Counted from the first letter of the stretch, positions 55,027 to 64,000 are shown. The stretch is 64,000 nucleotides of DNA from Rathayibacter agropyri (GCF_013249015.1 NZ_JABRPL010000001.1:916318-980317), one strand, 5' to 3'. Made by a program: numbers and translations. Notes: generated from the letters alone by a model not told the origin.

Positions 55027-55698
55027 TCATCGAGACGCGCCTACTAGCGGCTCCGATCGCAGCGGAGTACCAGCCAGCGCGACCGCGCCGCGCACCGTTC
55101 CGCCCGCCAGACGCACGGCCCGCCGCAGCTCCAGCAGGGTCGCCCCCGAAGTGACGACGTCATCGACGAGCACGACCGGCGGCACCCGTGCGAGCGAGCG
55201 GCGGGCGCGAAAAGCGCCGTCGAGGTTGCCGTGGCGATCGACGCGACCCAACCCGACCTGGTCGTGGACGGTGCGCGTGCGGCGCAGCACATTCTCCACG
55301 CGCCCGCCGGCGCTCGCCACGAGGAGCGCGACCGGGTCGATGCCGCGGCGCACGCGGCTCGCGTACGAGCCCGGTGGAGCAACCAGCGGCGCGGGACTTC
55401 CGCGGAGGACGCCACGGAGCGCCGGTCGCAACAGGCCGGCAAGCGGGCGGACGGCGGCCGTGCGGCCCTCCTCCTTGAGCGCGAGGACGAGCCGGCGGAC
55501 CACTCCCGCGTAGGGCGCGCCCGTGACCACCTCGAGCGGATCGTCCGGCGGGCCGAGCGAACGCCGCGTCATCACCGCCGACTCGGCCAGCTCCCGTGCG
55601 CAGGGGACGCAGGGCGCCCGGGAGACGGCGACACCGCAGGCGGGGCAGTCGAGCGGGAGGAGGACGGCGAGGGCCTCGAGGAGGTGGTCAGTCAGCAT
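55027..55698 (-). CDS. comF: ComF-family phosphoribosyltransferase-like protein
   Basis: A 223-residue ComF protein. The N-terminal zinc finger has CPACG near residue 18 and CVPC near 30. The phosphoribosyltransferase fold ends with the PRPP loop VVLVDDVVTSGATL near 175-188. In competent bacteria ComF aids DNA uptake; in actinobacteria its role is unclear. The start was placed at 55698 (MLTDHL), next to a GGGGGA stretch; the longer frame reaches into lpqB. Confidence 0.87.
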   Translation of the reverse strand: MLTDHLLEALAVLLPLDCPACGVAVSRAPCVPCARELAESAVMTRRSLGPPDDPLEVVTGAPYAGVVRRLVLALKEEGRTAAVRPLAGLLRPALRGVLRGSPAPLVAPPGSYASRVRRGIDPVALLVASAGGRVENVLRRTRTVHDQVGLGRVDRHGNLDGAFRARRSLARVPPVVLVDDVVTSGATLLELRRAVRLAGGTVRGAVALAGTPLRSEPLVGASR

Positions 55699-55789
55699 TC
55701 CCCCACACTGCCGAGGCGGCGAGCCGAGCGGCACAGGAAATTGCCCGTTCGGGACAATCCGCGGGTGTGATGGACCTGGGGAGGAGCGT

Positions 55790-57496
55790 TCAGGATCCGA
55801 TGCCGGTCTGCGCCGCAAGCAGGCGGATGTCGGTCGCGATGGTCTGCCACGCCGATCCGCGCTGCTGCCGCAGCTCGCCGCCCTCGGCGAGGAGGCGGAT
55901 CTGCGTGGACGCGTTGCCGGCCGCGATCTGCACGGTGCCGGTCGTGGTGCCGAGCGGAGTGGCCCCTCCGCCGAGAAGATTCATGGTGACGGTGTCCTCC
56001 CCCGTCGATGCGCGGACGACCGCGACCACATCGACCTCATCGGCCCAGGCGGCGGTGATGGCGGTGCCGAGCATGGATCGGAGGACGACCGGCTCGCCGA
56101 CCGCGACCGGATCGCCGTCCCGCGAGCGGGTGATACCGGCAACAAGCACCGTCGCCTGAGGCCCGTCCTGCGCCAGCGCGAGCATCCGTGTGCCGTCGCG
56201 CGAGACGGCGATCGACGCGAGCGACTCGATTTCGCTCCACGCGGTCGCGACCTGCATGGAGCGGGAGCCGTCGGCCGTGTAGGCGACCAGCTGCCCGGGC
56301 GAGCCGGCGGGCACCGACCAGACGTAGCCGGACGGGTCGATCGTCGGCGCGATCAGCCCCGAGCGCGCGTCGAGCAGTACGTCGCCCCGCTCGGGATCGA
56401 GCAGACTCACTCCGGCGTCTGAGAGCACCGCAGCGGAGGCGTCGGAGTCGGCACCGCGCTGCGCCCCGAGCACGGCGGCCCGCGGATCAAGGTTCTGGAT
56501 CCGCTCCGACACGCCGGTCCGAGCGAGGCCGGACGAGCCGAGAAAGCCGAACGCGTCGTCCGTCAGCACCAGGGGCCGGGTGTCGACCCGTGGCGAAACC
56601 GGCAGACCACCGACCTCGGGGGAGACGTCGATCGGGTTCTGCTCGACCGAGAGAGCGACTCCGGTCACGTTGGAGACGTTCGCCAGGCTGCGGTTGAGCT
56701 GGAGGGCCATCAATCGCCACTGGCGCTGGTCGGCCTCGAGCGCGGCCGGGTTGAGGTTGACCAGGGCGCGCTGCGACTCGACGGGGACGGTCTCGGCGGC
56801 GAGCGCCGTCCCCGTGGGGAACGCTGAGACGACCGCGGCAGAGTCGCGCAACCAGGGCGTGGGTCCGCGCAGCAGTTCCGTGACGATGGTCGTGCTGGTC
56901 GAGCTGTCAGCGCGGGAGGCGAACCAGCGCAGGTCGGGCACGAGATAGCGATAGCTCGGGTCGAAGAAGTACAGCGCATGGGTCGAGAAGACCTGCTCGA
57001 AAGTGGTGCGATCGATCACGACGCCGCTCGGCGGTGCGCTGATGCGCCACTGGCCGTTCTCCTGGACGAAGCCATAGTCGAGGGTCAGCGCGGCTGTGGT
57101 GGCGACGTCGGTGTAGACCCCCGTCGCGTCCACTTCGGCCACGGGCGTGATCGTGAGGGAAAGCGTCGACGCCGACTGGGAGGCGGAGGAGCGCTGGCCT
57201 TCGTCGACCGTCACGTGCTCGCCCGGCGTCCAGACGGCGCCGGTGGAGAGGAACTCGCGGGCGATCTTGTAGTTGCTCTGCGGACTCGACGCGGCATCGA
57301 TGAAGCCGGCGAGGATGTCGCGCTGCGATGCACCGGCGGCGGGGCCAGACGGGAGGAAGTCGTACTGCAGGTCCTGTGGCGCCGGGTCCGGCCGTCCGAC
57401 TCCGACGTCACCGGAACGCGGGATGCCCGCACAGCCGGCCAGGCCGAGAGCCAGGAGCGCGGCGACAGCCGCTGCCCGGAGCGCGCCGCGCCTCAC
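55790..57496 (-). CDS. lpqB: LpqB lipoprotein, MtrAB accessory
   Basis: A 568-residue lipoprotein. The signal peptide ends in the lipobox LGLAGC (Cys22). A GerMN domain lies at about 190-310, and a beta-propeller-like LpqB C-terminal domain follows (about 320-560). LpqB interacts with the extracytoplasmic part of MtrB and tunes MtrA phosphorylation in mycobacteria and Streptomyces. The GTG start overlaps the mtrB stop by 4 bp (GTGA). Confidence 0.95.
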   Translation of the reverse strand: MRRGALRAAAVAALLALGLAGCAGIPRSGDVGVGRPDPAPQDLQYDFLPSGPAAGASQRDILAGFIDAASSPQSNYKIAREFLSTGAVWTPGEHVTVDEGQRSSASQSASTLSLTITPVAEVDATGVYTDVATTAALTLDYGFVQENGQWRISAPPSGVVIDRTTFEQVFSTHALYFFDPSYRYLVPDLRWFASRADSSTSTTIVTELLRGPTPWLRDSAAVVSAFPTGTALAAETVPVESQRALVNLNPAALEADQRQWRLMALQLNRSLANVSNVTGVALSVEQNPIDVSPEVGGLPVSPRVDTRPLVLTDDAFGFLGSSGLARTGVSERIQNLDPRAAVLGAQRGADSDASAAVLSDAGVSLLDPERGDVLLDARSGLIAPTIDPSGYVWSVPAGSPGQLVAYTADGSRSMQVATAWSEIESLASIAVSRDGTRMLALAQDGPQATVLVAGITRSRDGDPVAVGEPVVLRSMLGTAITAAWADEVDVVAVVRASTGEDTVTMNLLGGGATPLGTTTGTVQIAAGNASTQIRLLAEGGELRQQRGSAWQTIATDIRLLAAQTGIGS

Positions 57497-59145
57497 GGGA
57501 GGACCCCCGCGACGGGCGCCGTCTGCACCGGCGGCACAACGACCGGCCCGCTGTAGGCCTGCTCCCCCGCGTCGACCGGGGGCAGCGGGAGCGGCGAGGA
57601 GTCGATCCGCTCGCCGCGGTGCCTCGGGAGAGTGAGGCGGAAGCAGGCGCCGCGGCCGGGCATCGACCAGACCTGGAGCCAGCCGTGGTGCAGGGCCGTG
57701 TCCTCCTGCGCGATCGACAGGCCGAGGCCCGTGCCGCCCAGGGTGCGGCGGCGGGAAGGATCGGCCCGCCAGAAGCGGTCAAACACCCGCGCCACCTCCT
57801 CGGAGTTCATGCCGTGACCGTAATCGCGGACGGCAAGGGCCACCGCGCACGCGTTGCTGTCGACGGTGACGACGATCTCACGGCCGTCGCCGTGCTCGAT
57901 CGCATTGCCGAGCAGGTTGCGCACGATCCGGCGGATACGACGCGGATCGAGCTCGGCATCGAAGTAGCCGCCGGGTGCTGACAGCGTGAGCCGGGAGCCG
58001 TTGGCCTCGGCGATTCCGCGCATCGCCTCGATTTCGTCCCCCGCGAGACGCACCAGGTTGACCGGCTCCAGCTCGAGTTCGGCCGAGCCCGCGTCGTGGC
58101 GCGAGATCTCGAGCAGGTCAGCCAGGAGGCTCTCGAACCGGCCGATCTGGCCGTGCAGCAGCTCGACGGTGCGCTCAGCAACCGGAGGGAAGCCCTCGCG
58201 CTGGTCGTAGAGGACGTCGCCGGCCAGCTTCATCGTGGTGAGCGGAGTGCGCAGCTCGTGCGACACGTCCGAGACGAAGCGCTGCTGTACCTGACTGAGC
58301 GTAGCCAGCTCACTGATCCTGTCTTGCAGGCTGTCGGCCATGCCGTTGAAGGAGCGGGCGAGGGTCGCGATCACGTCCTGCCCGCGCTCAGGGATGCGCA
58401 CGTCGAAATCGCCGGCGGCTAGTCGCTGGCTGGTGTCTGCGGCGACCCGCACGGGCGCGACGACGATCCGCACGACGACCCAGCTGACGGCACCGATGAG
58501 CAGGATGAGCAGGATGCCGGCGATGGTGAGCACCTGCTGCACGAATTGGAGGGTGCGCTCGGCGTCGGCGAGGGAGTAACCGATGTACAGCTCGTAGCGC
58601 CCTGCCGAACCCGGCAGATCAAGGGTCGAACCCACGAGGATCCCCGGCTGCTGCCGTCCGGAGGCGTCGAGCGTGACCGACTGCCAGTACTGACCCTCGG
58701 CGCCGGCCTGCACCCTCTCGCGCAGCGCGTCACTGATGACACGGTTTTGCAGTTCGCGGTTGTAGACGTCCTGCGGAGCGAGCGAGGACGCGTCCTGATC
58801 AGGCGAGCGGACGACGGCGATGAGGGCGGAGGAGGAGGCGTCGCGGACCGCGGTGCGTACCGAACTCATGACCTCCTCCATGTCCTGCCTGGTCGAGACG
58901 GTCGCCGCGTTCAGATAGCCCTGAGCGGCCCGGGTCGCGCGCGCGGTATCGCCGGTCACCTGCGTGAGGCGCGACTGGAAGAGGTTGTCACTGATGCTGT
59001 ACGAGAGGTAGATCCCCGTCGAGCCGATGGCGAGGCCGCTGAGAAGCACCGTGATCGCGACCGCGCGAAACTGCAACGACGTGCGCCACACCCGCAGCAC
59101 ATGGCCAAGCCAGCGGCGCAGAGCGTGAGCGGAGGGTCGGGGCAC
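57493..59145 (-). CDS. mtrB: MtrB sensor histidine kinase
   Basis: A 550-residue membrane kinase. Helix 1 is at about 27-50, with an extracytoplasmic domain (51-203), helix 2 (204-230), HAMP (to about 285), the H-box VSDVSHELRTPLTTMK (His296) and an ATPase domain with NLLGNAIEHG, DYGHGM and GGTGLGLSIA. It controls MtrA, the regulator of cell-wall and division genes. The C-terminal 35 residues are a Pro/Val-rich tail. The gene starts 2 bp after the mtrA stop. Confidence 0.96.
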   Translation of the reverse strand: MPRPSAHALRRWLGHVLRVWRTSLQFRAVAITVLLSGLAIGSTGIYLSYSISDNLFQSRLTQVTGDTARATRAAQGYLNAATVSTRQDMEEVMSSVRTAVRDASSSALIAVVRSPDQDASSLAPQDVYNRELQNRVISDALRERVQAGAEGQYWQSVTLDASGRQQPGILVGSTLDLPGSAGRYELYIGYSLADAERTLQFVQQVLTIAGILLILLIGAVSWVVVRIVVAPVRVAADTSQRLAAGDFDVRIPERGQDVIATLARSFNGMADSLQDRISELATLSQVQQRFVSDVSHELRTPLTTMKLAGDVLYDQREGFPPVAERTVELLHGQIGRFESLLADLLEISRHDAGSAELELEPVNLVRLAGDEIEAMRGIAEANGSRLTLSAPGGYFDAELDPRRIRRIVRNLLGNAIEHGDGREIVVTVDSNACAVALAVRDYGHGMNSEEVARVFDRFWRADPSRRRTLGGTGLGLSIAQEDTALHHGWLQVWSMPGRGACFRLTLPRHRGERIDSSPLPLPPVDAGEQAYSGPVVVPPVQTAPVAGVLP

Positions 59146-59147
59146 GG

Positions 59148-59834
59148 TCAGCTCGGCTGGATGGCGCCGGCGCGGTAGCCGACTCCGCGCACGGTCGTCA
59201 CGATCCGGGGGTCGTCCGGATCCTTCTCGACCTTCGCGCGCAGCCGCTGAACATGCACGTTGACGAGCCGGGTGTCGGCCTTGTAGTGGTAACCCCAGAC
59301 CTGCTCAAGCAGCATCTCGCGGGTGAACACCTGCTGCGGTTTGGAGGCGAGGGCGAGGAGCAGGTCGAACTCGAGCGGAGTGAGACCGATGCGGGTGTCA
59401 CCGCGACGCACCTCGTGCCCGGCGACGTCCAGGCTCAGATCCCCCACCTGCAGCACCGCGTTGGCCGCGGCCGATGCGGGACGCAGCCGGGTCTTGATCC
59501 GCGCAACCAGCTCCTTGGGGTCGAAGGGCTTGGCCACGTAGTCGTCGGCGCCGGACTCGAGGCCCTGCACCACATCCGCGGTGTCCGACTTGGCGGTCAG
59601 CATGATGACCGGGACGCCGGACTCCGCTCGGATCGAGCGGCAGACCTCGATGCCGTCGATGCCGGGCAGCATGAGATCGAGCAGGACGAGGTCGGGGCGG
59701 GACCGCCGGAAGGCGTCGAGTGCACCGGTTCCGTCGGCGCAGAAGGACACGTCGTAGTCCTCCGCCCGCAGGACGATGCCGATCATCTCGGCGAGAGCGG
59801 CGTCATCGTCGACCACCAGGATGCTCGCGCTCAT
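59148..59834 (-). CDS. mtrA: MtrA response regulator (OmpR type)
   Basis: A 228-residue OmpR/PhoB-type regulator. The receiver has the Asp10-Asp11 pair, Asp53 (LLDLMLPG) as phospho-acceptor and Lys102 (AKPFDP). The winged helix covers about 130-225 (GLTPLEFDLLLALA, then VQRLRAKVEKDP). MtrA is essential in mycobacteria and controls cell-envelope and replication-linked genes. It is first in the mtrA-mtrB-lpqB operon; a pair of direct repeats lies about 90 bp upstream. Confidence 0.97.
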   Translation of the reverse strand: MSASILVVDDDAALAEMIGIVLRAEDYDVSFCADGTGALDAFRRSRPDLVLLDLMLPGIDGIEVCRSIRAESGVPVIMLTAKSDTADVVQGLESGADDYVAKPFDPKELVARIKTRLRPASAAANAVLQVGDLSLDVAGHEVRRGDTRIGLTPLEFDLLLALASKPQQVFTREMLLEQVWGYHYKADTRLVNVHVQRLRAKVEKDPDDPRIVTTVRGVGYRAGAIQPS

Positions 59835-59919
59835 CGTCCTCGTCCTCGTCTCGGTGGCGTGCCCTGCGCTGAGTGCGCGGGGTCCGTCTCACATCGCATT
59901 CCCTGATGGGTGCACGCGG

Positions 59920-59941
59920 TAACCGACTCAGGCTAACCGAC
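59920..59941. promoter_or_regulatory. direct repeats upstream of mtrA
   Basis: TAACCGAC occurs at 59920-59927 and 59934-59941, start-to-start distance 14 bp. The site lies in the 195-bp gap between mtrA and the divergent membrane-protein gene. Tandem GTAAC-like half sites are known for MtrA in other actinobacteria, so autoregulation is possible, though spacing and bases are not an exact match. Confidence 0.35.
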
Positions 59942-60029
59942 GCAGGACGGGGAAGGGCCGAGAACCCGTACCCCGCTGCGAAGGACGGGCCGCGACGGGA
60001 AAGGAGCGCTCGGGTGAGCCTGTGACAGC

Positions 60030-61265
60030 ATGGGAGAGATGACCGACGCAGCTCCGTGGCCACCGCCCGCAAGCCGCCCCGACGACGCGGATCCTTCTGC
60101 CCAGGAGGCGGCTCGACATTCTCCTGCCGCTCCCGCTCCGAGACCCCCCGCTCCAGTGACACCAGCCTGGTCGCCGGCGTCGTCCGCCGGAGCGTGGTCA
60201 ACCGATCCTCGGCAGGGCTCTGCCCCCGCTCTGGGGTGGACACCCCCGCCTCGGCCGGGCCTCGTGCCGCTGCGTCCCCTCGGCTTCGGCACACTCCTGA
60301 GTGCGCCCTTCCAGGTGCTTCGCCGGAGCCCCCGAACCACGCTCGGAGTCGCGCTGCTTGTGCAGGGGCTCGGCTCGGTCCTCGCGCTGGCCGTGTACGG
60401 GCTGATCGCCCTGCTGGCGGTCGGGCGCATCGCCCAGGCGGAGGCGGACGACCGCGACGCTGTGAGCGCCGGCTCCCTCGCCATCGTCATCCTCGCGGCA
60501 CTGATCCCCCTCGCCGTCTCGCTCGCGACCGGCGCGCTCGTGCAGGGCGTCGTCGTCCTCGAAGTCTCGCGCGGGGTTCTCGGTGAGCGCGCGACGCTCC
60601 GGCAGCTGCTCAGACGCCTTCGCGGCCGCTTCTGGGCGTTGATCGCCTGGACCGTACTGCAGGGGCTGGGCTATCTGCTCCTCGTCGTGCTGGTGGCCGC
60701 TCTCGCAGTGCCGCTGTTCCTCCTGGGTGCGCAGGAGGGCAGCTCGGGCGCGATCATCGGCGGCGTCCTGGTGCTGATCGGGGCCGCGAGTGCCGCCACC
60801 GTCCTCGGCGCGTGGCTGAGCACGCAGCTCGCCCTCGTGCCGAGCCTGATCATGCTCGAACGGCTGGGTCTGCGGCGCGCCGTCGCCCGCTCGTGGCAGC
60901 TGGTCCGCGGCGGATTCTGGCGGACCTTCGGCGCGCTCGCCCTGATGCTGGTCATCATTCAGGTAGCGGGGCAGGTCGTGGCGATTCCGTTCAGCCTCCT
61001 GATCCCGCTCGCCGGGGCACTGATCGCGCCCACCGACCCCAACGCCCAGGTCGTCACCTCCGTCGTCGTCACGCTCCTCTCGGTCGCCATCGGCCTTGTG
61101 ATCGGCGCGGTCGGCACGGTGCTGCAGTCGGCCGTCACGGGGCTGCTGTACCTGGATCGGCGGATGCGCCGTGAGGGCTTCGACCTGGTGCTGATGCGGC
61201 ACGTCGAGGAGCGTGCCGCCGGTCGTCCCTCCCCCGATCCGTTCCCCGTGCCGGAGCGCTCGTGA
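60030..61265 (+). CDS. polytopic membrane protein, GDPD-membrane-domain-like
   Basis: A 411-residue protein. The first 85 residues are a Pro/Ala-rich cytoplasmic tail. The remaining part has about six membrane helices, with VLRRSPRTTLG at the first boundary and the conserved SLIMLERLGLRRAVARSWQLVRG block near 275-297, typical of actinobacterial 'glycerophosphoryl diester phosphodiesterase membrane domain' proteins, which lack the phosphodiesterase itself. An ATG at 60039 is an alternative start. It overlaps the next gene by 4 bp. Confidence 0.72.
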   Translation: MGEMTDAAPWPPPASRPDDADPSAQEAARHSPAAPAPRPPAPVTPAWSPASSAGAWSTDPRQGSAPALGWTPPPRPGLVPLRPLGFGTLLSAPFQVLRRSPRTTLGVALLVQGLGSVLALAVYGLIALLAVGRIAQAEADDRDAVSAGSLAIVILAALIPLAVSLATGALVQGVVVLEVSRGVLGERATLRQLLRRLRGRFWALIAWTVLQGLGYLLLVVLVAALAVPLFLLGAQEGSSGAIIGGVLVLIGAASAATVLGAWLSTQLALVPSLIMLERLGLRRAVARSWQLVRGGFWRTFGALALMLVIIQVAGQVVAIPFSLLIPLAGALIAPTDPNAQVVTSVVVTLLSVAIGLVIGAVGTVLQSAVTGLLYLDRRMRREGFDLVLMRHVEERAAGRPSPDPFPVPERS

Positions 61266-61906
61266 TCCTGCCGGTGGCACCGCTTGACCCGGATGCGGAG
61301 CAGGCGCGGCGCCTCCTCCTCGAGGAGCTCGCCGATCCCCGCTACCGCGCGGCCGAGCCGAGCCTGTTCGACCGCGCGGTCCAGGCGATCCGCGAGTGGT
61401 TCGCCTCCCTGACTCTGCAGGGCGACGGGCCGCCGGTGCCGGTCGCCGCGGTGATCGGGGTACTCGTGCTCGTCGCGCTCGTCGTAGCGGCGCTGATGAT
61501 CGCGGGGCGGCCGCGGACCGCACGGCGCAGCACCGTCACGGGCGCGGTCCTGGCGGCGGACGACACCCGCTCCGCCACGACCCTGCGCTTGCTCGCGGAC
61601 GCGGCAGCCGCGCGAGGCGCGTGGGACGAGGCGCTCGTGGAGCGGTTCCGTGCGCTCGTGCGCTCACTCGATGAGCGGACGGTCCTGCGTGTGTCGCCGG
61701 GCACCACAGCGCGCGGCCTGGCCGTGCGCGCCTCCTCCGCCTTCCCCGCCTCCGCCTCCGCACTGAAGCGGACCGCGGACGACTTCGACCGCGTCCGCTA
61801 CCTCGGATTCCCCTGCGGCCCCGCGGAATACGAGCGGGTCGCCGCACTCGATCGCGAACTGGCGGCGACGGCGCCCGTCTTCGATCCGCTCGGCGCCGCT
61901 CAATGA
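61262..61906 (+). CDS. DUF4129 domain protein
   Basis: A 214-residue protein with an N-terminal amphipathic segment, one membrane helix (about 62-82) and a C-terminal helical DUF4129 domain (about 110-190: RFRALVRSLDERTVL, then VRYLGFPCGPAEYERV). It begins with a GTG and overlaps both neighbours by 4 bp. DUF4129 proteins travel with MoxR ATPases and DUF4350/DUF58 proteins in envelope-related clusters; the function is unknown. Confidence 0.82.
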   Translation: MILPVAPLDPDAEQARRLLLEELADPRYRAAEPSLFDRAVQAIREWFASLTLQGDGPPVPVAAVIGVLVLVALVVAALMIAGRPRTARRSTVTGAVLAADDTRSATTLRLLADAAAARGAWDEALVERFRALVRSLDERTVLRVSPGTTARGLAVRASSAFPASASALKRTADDFDRVRYLGFPCGPAEYERVAALDRELAATAPVFDPLGAAQ

Positions 61907-63102
61907 GCGTCGGCGCTGTCTCCACGCCCGGCCTCGGTGCACTACTGCGCCGGGGACGCGTCTGGCTCGTGCTGATCGTTCTCGTGGCCGTCGGCACGCT
62001 GCTGTTGACCGTCGCCACGGGGGCGCGAGTGCCCGCTCCCGACCTCGATATCGACAGCGCCGCACCGGACGGCGCCCGCGCCCTCACCCAGGTCCTCCGC
62101 CAGCAGGGCGTGGAGGTGGTGCGGGCGGATGACCTTGACTCCGCTCTCACCGCCCTCGCCCCCGGTGCGACACTGCTCATCGACGATCCGGATGTGGCCC
62201 TTGACGAGGCGCAGTATCGCCGGCTCGCCCGCGCGTCCGCCTCCGTGCTCCTCGTTCGGCCCGGCGGCGCCGCGGTCGACTCACTGCTGCCCGGGATCCG
62301 CTTCGCCGGCTCCCCAGCCGACACGGGCGTCCTCCGTGCCGACTGCGCGCTGCCCGCGGCCGAGCGCGCCGGCACCATCCCCTCGGGCGGCAGCACCTAC
62401 CGCATCCTCGACACCGGCGTACAGGGCTGCTTCCCCTCGGGCGACGACGCGTTCGCCCTGGTGAGCGCTGAGGGCCCGGGAGGCGCGCGCGTCACGGCGA
62501 TCGGCGACGCCGATCTGCTGCGCAACAGCACGATCGCCGAGGAGGGCCGGGCCGCCCTGGCGCTCGGCCTACTCGGCGGCGAGGACCGTCTGGTGTGGTA
62601 CCGCGCCGGCGCCGCCGACTCCCCCCACACCGCGGTGCGCCCCTCCGACCTCGCGCCCGGCTGGGTCACTCCGGCGCTGCTCCTGCTGGTCGCCGTCTTC
62701 GTCGCATCCGCCGTGTGGCGCGGTCGCCGCTTCGGGCCGCTCGCCGTCGAGCCGCTGCCCGTCATCGTGCACGCCAGCGAGACCGCCCGTGGCCGCGCCC
62801 GGCTCTACGCCCGCGGAGCGCTGCGCCTGCGCGCGCTGGACGCCCTACGCATCGGCACGTTGCACCGCACCGCGTCACTGCTGGGCCTGGCTCCGGCGAC
62901 AGGAGTCGACGAGATCGTCGCCGTCGCCGCTGCCCGTCTCGAGCGTGACCCAGCCGCGCTCCGCCGCCTCCTCATCGAGGATGAGCCGGCCGACGACGAT
63001 GCGCTGGTGGCGGCCTCCGACGAACTCCTCCGCTTCGAAAGCGCGCTGCACAGCGCCCTCTCGCCCACTCCCGCCCGACGACCGGAAGGCCCCCTCCGAT
63101 GA
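61903..63102 (+). CDS. DUF4350 domain membrane protein
   Basis: A 399-residue protein. Membrane helix 1 (about 20-42) is followed by a roughly 200-residue domain of the DUF4350 type (DGARALTQVLRQQGVEVVRADDLDSA, an alpha/beta fold resembling Rossmann-like GATase folds), then helix 2 (about 255-272) and a cytoplasmic helical tail. It is coupled by 4-bp overlaps to the DUF4129 gene before it and the moxR gene after it. Confidence 0.83.
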   Translation: MSVGAVSTPGLGALLRRGRVWLVLIVLVAVGTLLLTVATGARVPAPDLDIDSAAPDGARALTQVLRQQGVEVVRADDLDSALTALAPGATLLIDDPDVALDEAQYRRLARASASVLLVRPGGAAVDSLLPGIRFAGSPADTGVLRADCALPAAERAGTIPSGGSTYRILDTGVQGCFPSGDDAFALVSAEGPGGARVTAIGDADLLRNSTIAEEGRAALALGLLGGEDRLVWYRAGAADSPHTAVRPSDLAPGWVTPALLLLVAVFVASAVWRGRRFGPLAVEPLPVIVHASETARGRARLYARGALRLRALDALRIGTLHRTASLLGLAPATGVDEIVAVAAARLERDPAALRRLLIEDEPADDDALVAASDELLRFESALHSALSPTPARRPEGPLR

Positions 63103-64000
63103 GCGATCCCACCCTCTCTGCGCGCCAGCACGCGCCGATCCCGGACGACGACCTGCGCGCCGAGTTGGACCGCGTCCGCGCCGAGGTCGGCCGGGCCGTC
63201 GTCGGCCAAGACGGAGCCGTATCGGGCCTCCTCATCGCCCTGCTCGCCGGCGGCCACGTCCTGCTCGAGGGCGTTCCCGGAGTCGCGAAGACGCTCCTCG
63301 TGCGCGCCCTCTCGGTCTCGCTCGGGCTCGACACGCGGCGGGTGCAGTTCACGCCAGACCTCATGCCCGGCGACATCACGGGCTCGCTGGTCTACGACGC
63401 GTCGACCTCCGACTTCGCCTTCCGCGAAGGTCCAGTGTTCACCAATCTCCTGCTTGCCGATGAGATCAATCGGACCCCGCCCAAGACGCAGGCGGCGCTG
63501 CTCGAGGCGATGGAGGAGCGGCAGGTCAGCGTCGACGGACGCACCCTCGCCCTCCCCGATCCCTTCCTCGTCGCCGCCACCCAGAACCCCGTCGAGTACG
63601 AGGGCACCTACGTGCTCCCGGAGGCGCAGCTGGACCGGTTCCTGCTCAAGCTAGTGCTGGAGGTACCCCCGCGCGACGTCGAGGTCGAGGTGCTCTCGCG
63701 CCATGCCGCGGGCTTCGACCCGCGCGACCTCGGTGCCGCAGGCGTGCGGCCCGTGCTCGACGCCGGGCGCCTACGCGCGGCCCAGGAGTCGATGCGCCGC
63801 GTCGGAGCCGGCCCGGACGTGCTGGGCTACATCGTCGACCTAGCCCGTGCCACTCGCGAGAGCCCGAGCGTGAAGCTCGGCGCGAGCCCCCGCGGATCGA
63901 CCGCGCTGCTCGCCGCCGCGCGCGCCTGGGCATGGCTGAACGGCTACGGCTCGATCACCCCCGACCACGTCCAGGCGATGGTCCTGCCAGTGCTGCGCCA
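63099..64000 (+). CDS. MoxR-family AAA+ ATPase, truncated by window end
   Basis: The ATG at 63099 overlaps the DUF4350 stop (ATGA), and the frame stays open to the window end, giving about 300 residues. Walker A GVPGVAKT, then FTPDLMPGDITGS, Walker B NLLLADEINRTPPKTQAALLEAMEERQV, sensor 1 VAATQNPVEYEGTY and PEAQLDRFLL are all present. MoxR proteins are chaperone-like ATPases that act with von Willebrand-type and DUF58 proteins, probably encoded just downstream. Confidence 0.95.
   Translation, partial: MSDPTLSARQHAPIPDDDLRAELDRVRAEVGRAVVGQDGAVSGLLIALLAGGHVLLEGVPGVAKTLLVRALSVSLGLDTRRVQFTPDLMPGDITGSLVYDASTSDFAFREGPVFTNLLLADEINRTPPKTQAALLEAMEERQVSVDGRTLALPDPFLVAATQNPVEYEGTYVLPEAQLDRFLLKLVLEVPPRDVEVEVLSRHAAGFDPRDLGAAGVRPVLDAGRLRAAQESMRRVGAGPDVLGYIVDLARATRESPSVKLGASPRGSTALLAAARAWAWLNGYGSITPDHVQAMVLPVLR

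Overview
The window is high-GC actinobacterial DNA, most likely from a Microbacteriaceae-type organism (Rathayibacter, Clavibacter, Curtobacterium and relatives). This is inferred from strong G/C third-position bias, mycothiol-linked SigR/RsrA genes, WhiB, MtrAB-LpqB, a fused Kgd-type 2-oxoglutarate enzyme, GuaB1 and a SecA lacking the C-terminal zinc motif. No rRNA, tRNA, CRISPR array, insertion sequence or origin was seen. Genes are dense, and 4-base stop/start overlaps are common.

Regions: (1) 1-9.4 kb is housekeeping: lemA-htpX, a GNAT enzyme, ung, an S51-like protein, a phosphoribosyltransferase, an SDR, an acyltransferase and the direct-sulfhydrylation methionine pair metY-metX. (2) 9.5-12.6 kb is a three-gene signalling operon: a histidine kinase, a second sensor-like membrane protein without recognisable kinase motifs, and a LuxR-type response regulator. 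(3) 12.8-21 kb holds a zinc alcohol dehydrogenase, an MFS exporter whose 5' end is tandemly duplicated (125 bp), a thiamine-binding-type protein, a GT87-like membrane glycosyltransferase, a flavin electron-transfer module (FMN-binding lipoprotein, ApbE, membrane/ferredoxin-reductase fusion) and nnrD. (4) 21.3-30.4 kb holds two CNNM/CBS transporters, corA, guaB1 and kgd. (5) 30.4-34.5 kb holds rsrA-sigR, divergent from aroA-rsgA-bcp.

(6) 34.6-47.8 kb is the most unusual part. It is a type VII secretion-like locus. A plus-strand operon encodes a large lipoprotein, a membrane-anchored periplasmic-binding-type protein and an EssC-like ATPase with an FHA domain, two membrane segments and three ATPase modules. 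Facing it on the minus strand are a serine/threonine kinase with an extracytoplasmic tail, a WXG100 protein, and a decayed Rhs/YD-repeat toxin tail followed by two diverged copies of one candidate immunity protein, one of them frameshifted. No EccB, EccD, EccE or mycosin gene is visible.

(7) 48.5-59.8 kb is a core block: whiB1, pdtaS, an Rv3235-like gene, secA, hpf, comF, lpqB, mtrB and mtrA. With rsrA-sigR-aroA-rsgA it follows the general content and order known from Mycobacterium tuberculosis around Rv3219-Rv3246, so the secretion locus appears to sit inside a conserved chromosomal neighbourhood. (8) 60-64 kb is an operon of a membrane protein, a DUF4129 protein, a DUF4350 protein and a MoxR ATPase cut by the window end.

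Several genes (nnrD, the GT87 gene, corA, guaB1, aroA, the MFS leader) have a TAnnnT-like hexamer 6-8 bases before the start codon and no ribosome-binding site, which suggests leaderless transcripts.
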